Below, piece by piece: positions 8,616-16,790 of a DNA stretch of 64,000 bases. Position 1 is the first letter of the stretch. Every line of letters begins with the position of its first letter. Below the pieces are notes generated by a model. That model did not search any database and was not told where the DNA came from. It saw nothing but the letters and a program-made list of their open reading frames with translations. The DNA comes from Peptoniphilus sp. KCTC 25270 (GTDB taxonomy: Bacteria; Bacillota; Clostridia; Tissierellales; Peptoniphilaceae), in assembly GCF_021012875.1 (NCBI RefSeq), contig NZ_JAJMZJ010000001.1:62001-126000 (forward strand). The letters are read 5' to 3'. Position numbers and translations under genes: made by a program.

Positions 8616-8665
8616 CTAGGGGAGGGACATAGGGCGAATCGCAACGCCCTTGTCCCTGCCCCTAG
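8616..8665. repeat. Long GC-rich hairpin
   Basis: CTAGGGG-AGGGACATAGGGCG pairs with CGCCCTTGTCCCTGCCCCTAG (written here as two arms with one bulge and one mismatch) across an eight-base loop, giving a stem of about 20 bp. It lies between the two long repeat copies and is a different sequence, probably a second repeat family. Confidence 0.75.
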
Positions 8666-8757
8666 AAAGCAAAGCACAAAAGAATGAGAAAGTTTGCGAA
8701 ATTCACGAAGAATGGGGCATCAAAAATATCCCCTTTTTCTTTAGAAGAATCCTCCCA

Positions 8758-8915
8758 ACCACGTCATTTCGAGGGAGCGAAGCGAGTCGAGAAATCTCAC
8801 CGGGTGGGCGTCCACCTGTGGGAAGGCCCTTGGGCGTGTCAGCGTAAAAGGTGTGTGAGATTTCTCCGCTACAAAATCCCTAACGGAATTTTTCCGGTCG
8901 AAATGACGTAAGTGG
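8758..8915. repeat. Palindromic interspersed repeat, long copy B
   Basis: Copy B begins ACCACGTCATTTCGAGGGAG and ends GGTCGAAATGACGTAAGTGG. It shares with copy A the internal stretch GTGGGCG..CACCTGTGGGAAGGCCCTTGG and GTGTCAGCGTAAAAGGTGTG. The element therefore has inverted ends of about 15 bases, a conserved middle and no gene, like a miniature inverted-repeat element. Confidence 0.85.
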
Positions 8916-8933
8916 GGAAAATTCTTCCGTACT

Positions 8934-8965
8934 TCCTCGGTCGAAATGACGTAAGTGGTGGGGGA
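8934..8965. repeat. Solo end of the palindromic repeat
   Basis: CCTCGGTCGAAATGACGTAAGTGGTG repeats the 3' end of copy B 20 bases after it, without the rest of the element. Confidence 0.75.
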
Positions 8966-9124
8966 AATCCCTATGCAAAATCTCATTGAAAATAACAGAA
9001 CCAGCGAAGAAGAATCCTTCTTTCTTACTTATTGGATAAATATTAGATTTTCTCCATACTTTGGCTACTTTTTTTCCACAATTTTTTCATATTTTTGGCG
9101 TACTCTTTTTCTAGGAGGAGAGTC

Positions 9125-10036
9125 ATGAGAAATTTTGGGAGAGTGTTTTATTTGATTCTTGGTGTGGTTATGCTTTTATCTGCGTGTGCTCCAAGTGATT
9201 CAGAAAATAATGGCAATTCTATGGATTCAGACCAAGGGATTTATGGGAAAAGCCTTGATATAGACGGAAAATTTATGAATGTATATGAAGGGGGAAAGGG
9301 GAAGAGGACTATTGTTATTGTTCCGGGAACGGAAGATTATTCCCCGATTCAGTCCTATACAAATCTTGTGAAAGAATTGGAAAAAAATTACCATGTTGTT
9401 TTGATTGAACCCTTTGGCTACGGTCTAAGTGATGGGACGGATGAGCCTAGAACTTCGGAAAATATTGGGGATGAAATTCACCAGGCAGTGAAAACTTTGG
9501 GAATTCAAAAATATGTTTTGCTAGGCCGTTCCATGGCGGGGATTTATGCCTTAAAATACGTGGAAAAATATGGGAATGAAGTAGAAGCTTTTGTTGGATT
9601 GGATACAAGTACCCCCTGGATGAATGGAGGAAATCCGATTCCCGTTGAGGCAACTCGCTTGGAAGATATTCCCATGATTCCAGATGTAGAGGAAGAAATC
9701 AATCGACAATATTTGGATGCTTTACGGAATAATTTGAACAATTCCACAAGAATGAATGAAAAGGCGGCAGCGACGGAAAATTTGAAACAGGCGGAAAATC
9801 AAAAGTTTCCAGAGGGATTTAAGACTCTTCAGTTGATTGCACAAGAAAGTTTTGATCAAATGGAAGATCGAAGAAAAGACTTAGGAGTGGAGGAAACTTG
9901 GGAGGAACAACATATTTCTTTGCAAAAAGATCCTACAGACGCTCGGGTTAAAATTTTTCCGGGGAATTCCCTATTTTACCAAGTGTCCTATAGGGAAATT
10001 GGAGAAGAAATTCATAGATTTTTAGAAAATCAATAA
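9125..10036 (+). CDS. Alpha/beta-hydrolase-fold lipoprotein
   Basis: A 303-residue lipoprotein: signal peptide with lipobox LLSAC at about residues 18-22, then an alpha/beta hydrolase domain with the nucleophile elbow GRSMAG. Related lipoproteins carry the catalytic His in a GxHxxH-like loop near the C-terminus; here that stretch reads PGNSLFYQVS with no His, so the triad may be broken. The Asp may be in ESFDQM. AGGAGGAG precedes the ATG at 9125; the frame continues to a TTG at 9095 without a site. It follows the repeat block and is probably transcribed alone. Confidence 0.82.
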   Translation: MRNFGRVFYLILGVVMLLSACAPSDSENNGNSMDSDQGIYGKSLDIDGKFMNVYEGGKGKRTIVIVPGTEDYSPIQSYTNLVKELEKNYHVVLIEPFGYGLSDGTDEPRTSENIGDEIHQAVKTLGIQKYVLLGRSMAGIYALKYVEKYGNEVEAFVGLDTSTPWMNGGNPIPVEATRLEDIPMIPDVEEEINRQYLDALRNNLNNSTRMNEKAAATENLKQAENQKFPEGFKTLQLIAQESFDQMEDRRKDLGVEETWEEQHISLQKDPTDARVKIFPGNSLFYQVSYREIGEEIHRFLENQ

Positions 10037-10119
10037 AAAGATATAAAAAATAAAATCCTATATGATACAATAAAATAAGTTAAAATATGTAAATTATATA
10101 TCATTATAGGTGGGATAGG

Positions 10120-10728
10120 ATGAGAAAGTTTTCGCTTGGGATATTGTGTCTTTTTTTCTTAGTCATTGCTTTGGGTTGTCAGAAAAAAGATATAGGAGAA
10201 AATCCTCCTACCCCTATGGAGGTACCTGGAACCCTTGTTTCTACGGAAGAAATGCAAAGGGCGAAGAAAGAATCCAACCCAGAGGTAGATGCAGAGAATG
10301 TGATTTTAATGCAAATAATAGATAGGGAGTTGGCTGAAAAAAGCGAGAGTTTAACGGAAATGTACCAGACACCTACTTATGTGGCAAAGGTGGATGAAAT
10401 GAATTTACGGATTCGAGATGTGGAAAATTGGACGAAAGAGGCTCCAAAAAATAAAATTTCTTTGCGAATGGATGTAGTGGATGCATTTGATTTAATGGGG
10501 TTTGTAGGAGAAGATGGAACGGAATATAAAGTGGAGAAAGAGGGAGACTATTTTTGGGTTTCTAAGAATTTAGATAAGGATTTGGCTCCAGGGACCGACG
10601 ATTCTATGATTGGCAGCGTATTGAAAACGGCGATTTATAAAAATGTTTCTCATCCAGACTTTGAGAAAGGGGCTTTGCTCATTGCGCCGGTTCCTGCTTT
10701 TTTCATTACAGATCCTGTAGAAGAATAA
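10120..10728 (+). CDS. Uncharacterised lipoprotein, 202 residues
   Basis: The N-terminus is a signal peptide with lipobox VIALGC, so the mature protein should be lipid-anchored outside the membrane. The remainder is hydrophilic, mixed alpha and beta, without recognisable repeats or catalytic motifs. A near GGTGGGATAGG site precedes the ATG, and a terminator lies directly after the stop. No family was recognised. Confidence 0.8.
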   Translation: MRKFSLGILCLFFLVIALGCQKKDIGENPPTPMEVPGTLVSTEEMQRAKKESNPEVDAENVILMQIIDRELAEKSESLTEMYQTPTYVAKVDEMNLRIRDVENWTKEAPKNKISLRMDVVDAFDLMGFVGEDGTEYKVEKEGDYFWVSKNLDKDLAPGTDDSMIGSVLKTAIYKNVSHPDFEKGALLIAPVPAFFITDPVEE

Positions 10729-10757
10729 AAAAATCCCCTAAGGAGGGGAATTTTTTC
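10729..10757 (+). terminator. Rho-independent terminator
   Basis: AATCCCCT and AGGGGAATT pair around AAGG and are followed by six T, two bases after the lipoprotein stop. Confidence 0.75.
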
Positions 10758-10814
10758 AAAGAAGATTTATTGAAAAACGATAAAAAATGATAAGATTAGG
10801 GCAAGGAGGGAAAA

Positions 10815-11300
10815 ATGAAAAAGGTAAGTTTTTATGGAATGATTTTTTTATTGGCTGTGATTTCGATTTTTCTGGGATTTTTGTTTGTGGGTGGATCAAG
10901 GATCGCTTATGAGATTTTAACCAATACAAAAGGGGAAATTTTTAGTGGAAGACAATATATGTTTCTTCCTACGTTGTCCTATGTTTTAATAGGAATTTTA
11001 TTTAGTATTTTTGCAATTTTTCCTTTGATTTATGCCAATGCACAATACATTCGAGGGAAAACTTTTCAAAGAAAAACGGTGGATGCTTTGAGATGGTCTT
11101 TGAATTTTTTCGCGGGTACGGATTTGTGTGTTTTTCTGCTGATTTTGTATTTTTTCTTTAATCGATATTACGGGATTCCTTTGCTGATTTTGCTTTTTGC
11201 TGTTTGTGTATTTTCTCTGGTACTTCTTGTGCTGCATTCGATTACAAATATTGTAAAAGACGGAGTAGAAATGCAAGAAGAACAGGATCTTGTGATTTGA
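10815..11300 (+). CDS. DUF2975-type four-helix membrane protein
   Basis: The 161-residue protein has four hydrophobic segments (about residues 5-28, 52-78, 95-117, 122-146), the size and layout of DUF2975 proteins. It is followed eight bases later by a 70-residue Cro-like regulator, which is the standard partner of this family in Firmicutes. The role is unknown; the pair probably forms a self-regulated module. AAGGAGGG precedes the ATG. Confidence 0.82.
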   Translation: MKKVSFYGMIFLLAVISIFLGFLFVGGSRIAYEILTNTKGEIFSGRQYMFLPTLSYVLIGILFSIFAIFPLIYANAQYIRGKTFQRKTVDALRWSLNFFAGTDLCVFLLILYFFFNRYYGIPLLILLFAVCVFSLVLLVLHSITNIVKDGVEMQEEQDLVI

Positions 11301-11307
11301 GGGGCTT

Positions 11308-11520
11308 ATGATTCGAGTAAATTTAGATTTGGTATTGGAAAAACGAGGAATGAGCTTGACGGAATTGTCCCAAAAAGTGGGGATTACTATGGCGAATCTT
11401 TCGATTTTGAAAACGGGGAAAGCAAAGGCCGTTCGTTTTTCTACATTGGACAAAATTTGTCAGGTATTGCATTGTCAGCCAGGGGAGATTTTAGTGTATG
11501 AGGAGGAAGGACATGAATAA
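11308..11520 (+). CDS. YozG-like Cro/C1 helix-turn-helix regulator
   Basis: The 70-residue protein is almost entirely one HTH domain (MSLTELSQKVGITMANLSIL, then a recognition region ending FSTLDKICQVLHCQPGEIL). It matches the short YozG-type regulators that accompany DUF2975 membrane proteins, and it follows one here. Its end overlaps the start of the next gene by eight bases, so the three genes form one operon. It probably binds near its own promoter. Confidence 0.88.
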   Translation: MIRVNLDLVLEKRGMSLTELSQKVGITMANLSILKTGKAKAVRFSTLDKICQVLHCQPGEILVYEEEGHE

Positions 11521-11989
11521 AAAAATTTTTGGAAAGGGAAAGATTTTTTTGCTCCTATTTTTCGTGGTTTCTTTGGCAGTCCTCTATAAGAATTCCGATT
11601 TACGGGATCCAGGGGTTCAAACTGTATCGACCATAATGGAAATTCCTCTTTCTAGGGAGACAAAAGACGAAGCAGTTACCATGCGGAAATCTAGTTTTTT
11701 AGGAGATGGAAGTGATGCGATTGTTTTGAAATTGGGGGAAGAGGACCGAAGAAATTTAGAAGAACAGATTCAGAGAGAGGGTTGGAAAGTTCCTGATGAA
11801 GAGTCGTGGGAAGAATTTCAGCGGATTATCTCTGATGCGAAACCTTTGGAGAACCAATTGGGGAAAGACGACTTTGTCTATAAATGGAAAAGCACCAATG
11901 AAAAAGCGGGAGGAAGGTTTTGGAACTACGCCATGGTATTTTATTCTCCCCAAAAGGAAAAATTATATTATGTGGCGAGCGATTCTTAA
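11513..11989 (+). CDS. Uncharacterised membrane-anchored protein, 158 residues
   Basis: A single hydrophobic segment at about residues 9-25 is followed by a hydrophilic extracytoplasmic part without a lipobox Cys. AGGAGGAAGG inside the preceding gene serves the ATG at 11513, which is preferred to an in-frame ATG at 11498. The protein is the third member of the DUF2975/HTH operon. No domain was recognised. Confidence 0.7.
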   Translation: MNKKIFGKGKIFLLLFFVVSLAVLYKNSDLRDPGVQTVSTIMEIPLSRETKDEAVTMRKSSFLGDGSDAIVLKLGEEDRRNLEEQIQREGWKVPDEESWEEFQRIISDAKPLENQLGKDDFVYKWKSTNEKAGGRFWNYAMVFYSPQKEKLYYVASDS

Positions 11990-12004
11990 GGATTTTTTGT
12001 AGAA

Positions 12005-12045
12005 AAAAACACAACTTACGCAAAAGTAGGTTGTGTTTTTCTTTT
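12005..12045. terminator. Bidirectional terminator between convergent genes
   Basis: AAACACAACTTAC and GTAGGTTGTGTTT form a 13-bp stem with one G-T pair. T-runs lie on both sides, so it can serve the plus-strand operon and the minus-strand pepT gene. Confidence 0.85.
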
Positions 12046-12053
12046 GGGGAAAT

Positions 12054-13274
12054 TTATGCTCTTTCCACCAATTTTTTGAATAATACTAACAAAGTTTCCT
12101 TTGCCATTTCCATATGTTGAACAGGGATGTATTCGAATTTTCCGTGGAAATTCATTCCTCCTGTAAATAAATTTGGGGTAGGAAGTCCCATCCAAGAAAG
12201 ACGGCTTCCGTCGGTTCCGCCACGAATCGGTTCTACAATGGGTTCGATTCCTAACTCTTCCATGGATTCAATGGCCAAATCGACCCAATCCATATGAGGC
12301 TCGATTTTTTCTCTCATATTTCGATAGGATTCTTCCATTTCCAAAACAATGCGTTTTCCATATTTTTCGTTTAAGAAAGAAACGGCATCGGTTAAGGTTT
12401 TTTGCATTTTCAAGATATTTTCTTCGGCGAAATCCCGTAGAATGTACTCCATTTCGGTAGAATCTACATTTCCCTTTATTTCGTCTAAGTGGAAAAATCC
12501 TTCATAATTTTCCGTATATTCTGGTCTTTGGGCCTTTGGCAACATTCCATCCAATTCCATAGCCAAAGAAATGGAATTGATCATTTTGTTTTTGGCAGAT
12601 CCAGGATGGACGCTGACCCCTTGAATCTTTATTTTTGCTCCCACAGCAAAAAAGCATTCGTATTGGATTTCTCCCAAGCGAGAACCGTCTAGGGTAAAGG
12701 CAAAATCGGCCCCAAATTCTTCCACGTTAAAATAATCTACGCCACGGCCGACTTCTTCATCGGGAGTAAAAGCAACGCGAATTTTTCCGTGGGGGATTTC
12801 TGGATGGGAGGTAAGATGTTCTAAAGTATCCATAATAATGGCAATCCCGGCTTTATCATCGGCTCCCAATAGGGTTTTTCCATCGGTAACAACCAAATCC
12901 AATCCCTTGGCCTTTTCCAACTCAGGAAAATCTTCCACTTTCATAACAATATTTTCTTCTTTGTTTAGAACCACATCTTTTCCATCGTAATTTTTCACGA
13001 TTTGAGGATTTACATTTTTTCCTGTAAAAGCGGGCGCCGTATCCATATGGGATAAAAGCCCTAAAACGGGAATGTTTTTTTTCGTGTTGCTCTCTAATGT
13101 AGCCGTAACATAACCGTATTTGTCCACTTTCACTTCCGTAAGTCCCAATTCTTTTAATTCTTCTTCTAAAATATATGCCAAGTCAAATTGTTTTTTTGTA
13201 CTTGGAAACGAATCCGAATGAGGATCGGACTCGGTATCAATTTTTACATATTTCAATAAACGTTCTGAAACCAT
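12054..13274 (-). CDS. pepT: Peptidase T (tripeptide aminopeptidase)
   Basis: A 406-residue zinc metallopeptidase of family M20 that removes N-terminal residues from tripeptides in the cytoplasm. The metal and catalytic residues sit in SHMDTAPAF (His76, Asp78), GADDKAGIA, TPDEEVGRG and GTDGSRLSWMGLPTPNLFTG near the C-terminus, all in the PepT order and at the usual length. AGGAGG precedes the ATG. It is transcribed divergently from the flavoprotein at 13351. Confidence 0.95.
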   Translation of the reverse strand: MVSERLLKYVKIDTESDPHSDSFPSTKKQFDLAYILEEELKELGLTEVKVDKYGYVTATLESNTKKNIPVLGLLSHMDTAPAFTGKNVNPQIVKNYDGKDVVLNKEENIVMKVEDFPELEKAKGLDLVVTDGKTLLGADDKAGIAIIMDTLEHLTSHPEIPHGKIRVAFTPDEEVGRGVDYFNVEEFGADFAFTLDGSRLGEIQYECFFAVGAKIKIQGVSVHPGSAKNKMINSISLAMELDGMLPKAQRPEYTENYEGFFHLDEIKGNVDSTEMEYILRDFAEENILKMQKTLTDAVSFLNEKYGKRIVLEMEESYRNMREKIEPHMDWVDLAIESMEELGIEPIVEPIRGGTDGSRLSWMGLPTPNLFTGGMNFHGKFEYIPVQHMEMAKETLLVLFKKLVERA

Positions 13275-13350
13275 AATTTCCTCCTATACTGTTTCTTGTA
13301 TCAAGAATAGCCCAAATGGTATACTAAAGTCAACAGAGGGGGGTATTGTT

Positions 13351-14559
13351 TTGAAAATTGGAATTATTGGTGGTGGCGCATCGGGTTTGGCCTGTGGTAT
13401 CTTTTTGGCACGAGAAGGCCATGAAGTAAAAATTTTAGAAAGAGGCGATCGCGTAGGAAAAAAACTTTTGGCTACGGGAAATGGTCGTTGCAACGTTTCC
13501 AATGTGGATTTGTCCTCCCATCATTTTCATAGTGTAGAAGGGGAAGTTTTTTCTTCTATATTAGAGGAGTTTACAGGAGAAGATACGAAAGAGTTTTTTG
13601 AGTCCTTGGGAATGGACTTGGTAGAAGAGGCCCGGGGAAAATTGTATCCGATTACCTTAAACTCCAATACGGTCTTAAACGCTTTTCGAGAAGAACTTTC
13701 TCGTCTAGGTGTGGAGGAAATTACCCAGTGGAAAGTGCGAGAGATTCAAAAAGAAAAAAAGGGATTTCGTCTAATTGGCCAAGGAGAATTGTTTGTGGAC
13801 CGTGTAATTTTAGCCACGGGAGGAAAAACCATGGCAAAATCCGGTTCAGATGGAAATGGATATGGGCTTTTGGAAACATTTGGCCATAAGAAAAGTAAAT
13901 TGTTTCCTGGGATCTGCGCTGTTCAATTGGATTCCCCCCATTTGCGTCATTTGAGTGGTACAAAAGTAGTAGGAGAAATTGAACTATATAATGGTAAGAA
14001 AAAGATTTTTTCTTCTCATGGGGAAATTCTTTTGGCAAAAGACGGAATTAGCGGTCCGCCGGTTTTGGATTTGGCACGTTATGTAAATTGCGGGAGAGGC
14101 GATTTGTTTGTAAAATTCCCTCTTTTGAACCATCTGGATCAGCGTCCTTCCAACTACCGAGAAATATTGGAATCTCGCACCTACTTGGATCGTTCTTTGG
14201 AATCCTTTTTACAAGGGATCGTTTCAAAAAAATGGATTCATGTGATTTGCAAAGAATTAAATCTTTCTCCAGAAAGTAGCGTAATGGATTTAGAATACGA
14301 GCAAAGACAAACGGTATTGGATTTGCTTTTTGGTATGGAGATGAAAGTACTGGGAACGAGAGATTTTGAGTCGGCGCAAGTCACTTGTGGGGGGTTGCGA
14401 CTGGAAGATTTTGATGAAAAAACCTTAGAGTCAAAAAGAGTCCCTGGAATTTTTGCCATTGGGGAAGTATTGGATGTGGACGGAGATTGTGGAGGATATA
14501 ATTTGCAATGGGCTTGGGCCTCAGCTTGGGCTTGCGCTAGGGGAATGGAAAAAAACTAA
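13351..14559 (+). CDS. HI0933-family flavoprotein (YhiN/BaiN-like)
   Basis: A 402-residue FAD-dependent protein. It starts with the dinucleotide-binding GIIGGGASGLACGIFLA, then has GKKLLATGNGRCNVSN, typical of the HI0933 family, ATGGKTMAKSGSDG for the second FAD contact, and GEVLDVDGDCGGYNLQWAWA at the C-terminus. BaiN from clostridia reduces bile-acid intermediates, but most members have no proven substrate. The start is TTG at 13351, with AGAGGGGGG upstream. It diverges from pepT and the spacer of 76 bases must hold both promoters. Confidence 0.9.
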   Translation: MKIGIIGGGASGLACGIFLAREGHEVKILERGDRVGKKLLATGNGRCNVSNVDLSSHHFHSVEGEVFSSILEEFTGEDTKEFFESLGMDLVEEARGKLYPITLNSNTVLNAFREELSRLGVEEITQWKVREIQKEKKGFRLIGQGELFVDRVILATGGKTMAKSGSDGNGYGLLETFGHKKSKLFPGICAVQLDSPHLRHLSGTKVVGEIELYNGKKKIFSSHGEILLAKDGISGPPVLDLARYVNCGRGDLFVKFPLLNHLDQRPSNYREILESRTYLDRSLESFLQGIVSKKWIHVICKELNLSPESSVMDLEYEQRQTVLDLLFGMEMKVLGTRDFESAQVTCGGLRLEDFDEKTLESKRVPGIFAIGEVLDVDGDCGGYNLQWAWASAWACARGMEKN

Positions 14560-14587
14560 ATATTTTTGAAAAAATCCCATAAAATAC

Positions 14588-14616
14588 TTGCATTCCACAG
14601 GGAGATTTGGTATTAT
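14588..14616 (+). promoter_or_regulatory. Promoter of the rplJL operon
   Basis: TTGCAT at 14588-14593 and TATTAT at 14611-14616 are separated by 17 bases, placing the start of the transcript a few bases before the L10 leader. Confidence 0.75.
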
Positions 14617-14629
14617 ATTTCATGTTGAA

Positions 14630-14725
14630 ACCGCAGACAGTAGGTGGCGTGTCCTTAATTTCCTACCGAGGTATATATGAATCTGAATTCGTGTAATCTC
14701 ATTGTGTCTGCAATGCGATTTTTTT
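14630..14725 (+). ncRNA. L10 leader (autogenous control of rplJL)
   Basis: The leader has CCGCAGACAGTAGGTGG, then CCTTAAT..CCTACCGAGGT, and closes with TGTCTGC pairing back to GCAGACA, the layout of the ribosomal protein L10 leader in Firmicutes. The L10-L12 complex binds this RNA when not on ribosomes and lowers expression of its own operon. A GC-rich hairpin side followed by T7 at the end could act as an attenuator. Confidence 0.88.
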
Positions 14726-14750
14726 ATGTAAAAAATTGGGAGGTGAAGAA

Positions 14751-15290
14751 GTGAAAGAAGCAAAACTTCAATCAAAAATCGGTCTTGTTGATGAAATCAA
14801 AGAAAAGATCGAGAATGCTCACTCCATCGTCCTAGTCAACTATCGTGGATTAACTGTAGAAGCAGTTACTGAACTTCGTAAACAACTTCGTGAAAATGGT
14901 GTTGATTACAGAGTTTACAAAAATACCATGATGAGACGTGCTTTCAATGATTTAAGCTTTGAAGGCCTAGACGAGTATCTTGTAGGACCATCTGCAATTG
15001 CTTTTGGTATGGAAGATGCTGTTGCTCCAGCAAAAATTATTTCTGAATTTGCAAAAGATAATGAAGCAATCGAAATTAAAGCTGGTGTAGTAGATGGAAA
15101 GGTTATTGATGTTGCTGGTATCGAAGCTTTGGCAAAATTACCACCAAGAGAAGTACTTATTGCACAAGTACTTGGCGGCTTGAATTCACCAATTCAAGGA
15201 TTTGCGAATGTTCTTCAAGGAAACTTACGTGGCCTAGCAACAGTAATGAACGCAATCAAAGAAAAGAAAGAACAAGAAGAGAGCGCTTAA
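14751..15290 (+). CDS. rplJ: Ribosomal protein uL10
   Basis: Protein L10 anchors the L7/L12 stalk to the 50S subunit. The 179-residue sequence has the family start (KEKIENAHSIVLVNYRGLTVEAVTELR within residues about 15-40) and the helical C-terminus that binds L12 dimers. GTG at 14751 is chosen as start because GGGAGGTG lies just upstream. It lies directly behind the L10 leader and 28 bases before rplL. Confidence 0.97.
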   Translation: MKEAKLQSKIGLVDEIKEKIENAHSIVLVNYRGLTVEAVTELRKQLRENGVDYRVYKNTMMRRAFNDLSFEGLDEYLVGPSAIAFGMEDAVAPAKIISEFAKDNEAIEIKAGVVDGKVIDVAGIEALAKLPPREVLIAQVLGGLNSPIQGFANVLQGNLRGLATVMNAIKEKKEQEESA

Positions 15291-15318
15291 TTAGCGCGTA
15301 ACCAGGAGGTATTATACA

Positions 15319-15702
15319 ATGGCAAGTGAAAAAGTATTAGCTCTTATTGAAGAAGTAAAAAACCTTACAGTTTTAGAATTATCTGAAGTTGTTAGTGCAT
15401 TAGAAGAAGAATTTGGCGTAAGCGCTGCTGCACCTGTAGCTGCTGTAGCTGCTGCTCCAGCTGCTGGCGGAGCTGCTCCAGCAGAAGAAAAAACTGAATT
15501 CGACGTAATTTTAGCTTCAGCTGGTGCTGAAAAAGTTAAAGTTATCAAAGTTGTTAAAGATGTAACTGGTCTTGGATTAAAAGACGCTAAAGCTTTAGTT
15601 GACGAAGCTCCAAAACCAATCAAAGAAGGCGCAAACAAAGAAGAAGCTGAAGAAATCAAAGCTAAATTAGAAGAAGTTGGCGCTACTGTAGAAGTTAAGT
15701 AA
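15319..15702 (+). CDS. rplL: Ribosomal protein bL7/L12
   Basis: The 127-residue stalk protein recruits and activates translational GTPases. It has the N-terminal dimerisation part, an Ala/Pro-rich hinge at about residues 35-54, and the C-terminal domain with [26 protein letters not shown] precedes the ATG. It is the second gene of the L10-leader operon and is followed by a terminator. Confidence 0.98.
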   Translation: MASEKVLALIEEVKNLTVLELSEVVSALEEEFGVSAAAPVAAVAAAPAAGGAAPAEEKTEFDVILASAGAEKVKVIKVVKDVTGLGLKDAKALVDEAPKPIKEGANKEEAEEIKAKLEEVGATVEVK

Positions 15703-15710
15703 TGGAATAA

Positions 15711-15745
15711 GGTAGCTGTCTCAATGAGGCAGCTATTTTTTTTTG
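15711..15745 (+). terminator. Terminator after rplL
   Basis: TAGCTGTCTC and GAGGCAGCTA form a 10-bp stem with one G-T pair and a 3-nt loop, followed by nine T. The next gene starts only 14 bases later. Confidence 0.88.
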
Positions 15746-15757
15746 AAAGAGGTTAAA

Positions 15758-16435
15758 ATGAGTTTATTAAAGAAAGTTTTTCCAAAAACTATACCCGTTT
15801 TAATCACGTATTTCTTTTTGGGGATTGGCTTTGGCGTTTTGGTAAAGTCAATGGGATACGGCTCCTTAATGAGTCTTTTAATGAGTGGATATATTTATGC
15901 TGGAGCGATGCAATTTGCAACTCTAGGCCTATTTCAAAATCCATTTCAGATCTTTGACATAATATTGCTGGCTCTTTCTGTCAATTTGCGATATTTATTT
16001 TATTCCATTAGCTTTATTCATCAGTTAAAAGGAACGGCTACATGGAAGCAATTATTGATTTATCATTTCTGCAGTGACGAAAGTTATTCTCTTTATTTAT
16101 CGCCGGATCGTCCAAAGGGCATAAAATTAGAAGATTATATGCTTGGTATAGGTTTTCTAAATTTTATCTACTGGATTGGAGCTTCTGTGCTGGGAGTTTA
16201 TATTGGAACCATTATACCGATTGATGCTACAGGAATTGATTTTATGATGACGGCATTATTTGTTATTATAGTAATGGATCAATGGGAATCTCGGGGAGAT
16301 AAATTTCCAACTCTTTTAGGATTTGGAGCTTCGATTTTGTGTTTGCTACTGTTTGGCCCACAAAATTTTATTTTGCCTTCCATGTTTATTATTTTGGTAG
16401 GCAATCTTCTTCATAGAAGGAGGGCAGGAAAATGA
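15758..16435 (+). CDS. azlC: AzlC-family branched-chain amino-acid exporter, large subunit
   Basis: The 225-residue membrane protein has about six hydrophobic segments and the AzlC features GIGFGVLVKSMGYGSLMSLLMSG and YAGAMQFATLGL in its first 60 residues. With AzlD it forms a two-part exporter (LIV-E family) for branched-chain amino acids or analogues. The ATG at 15758 has GAAAGAGG upstream. It overlaps azlD by four bases. No separate promoter fits between the rplL terminator and this start, so it depends on read-through or a promoter inside rplL. Confidence 0.9.
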   Translation: MSLLKKVFPKTIPVLITYFFLGIGFGVLVKSMGYGSLMSLLMSGYIYAGAMQFATLGLFQNPFQIFDIILLALSVNLRYLFYSISFIHQLKGTATWKQLLIYHFCSDESYSLYLSPDRPKGIKLEDYMLGIGFLNFIYWIGASVLGVYIGTIIPIDATGIDFMMTALFVIIVMDQWESRGDKFPTLLGFGASILCLLLFGPQNFILPSMFIILVGNLLHRRRAGK

Positions 16436-16761
16436 CGAGTACACAAGCAATCATTACCGTTCTCATTGTAGGTTTTATAACCATGGTGATTCGCCTTTCT
16501 CCTTTTTTATTTTTCCGGAAAAGAGAAGAGCTTCCAGAAGTGATTAAGGATTTGGGAAATTTGCTTCCTTATTCTATGATGGCGTTGTTAGTTGTTTATT
16601 GCTTAAAAGGGATCCATTTCCAAGAGCCCAGTGGTTTTGTTCCTCTTTTAAGTGGTGTGGTAATTACCGCAGTAAGTTATAAATGGAAGAAGAAATTAAT
16701 TCTTTCCATGGTATTGGGCACGGTCGTCTATATGTTTTTCGTTCAGCAAGTTTTTGTTTGA
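16432..16761 (+). CDS. azlD: AzlD-family exporter small subunit
   Basis: A 109-residue protein with four hydrophobic segments, including the family-typical VIRLSPFLFF and ALLVVYCLKG stretches. It starts with an ATGA overlap on azlC, the usual arrangement for the exporter pair. The NCS2 permease follows 29 bases later and probably shares the transcript. Confidence 0.9.
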   Translation: MTSTQAIITVLIVGFITMVIRLSPFLFFRKREELPEVIKDLGNLLPYSMMALLVVYCLKGIHFQEPSGFVPLLSGVVITAVSYKWKKKLILSMVLGTVVYMFFVQQVFV

Positions 16762-16790
16762 TCGGGGATGAATTTGAAAAGGAGAAATTG

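Noticed and set aside
8281-8965. CRISPR array
   Set aside because: The repeats are long, palindromic and irregularly spaced, without unique spacers of constant length or cas genes.
8370-8986. Several short open frames in the repeat block
   Set aside because: They are translations of the palindromic repeats (HFDRKNS-type sequence) and occur in both directions, so they are not genes.
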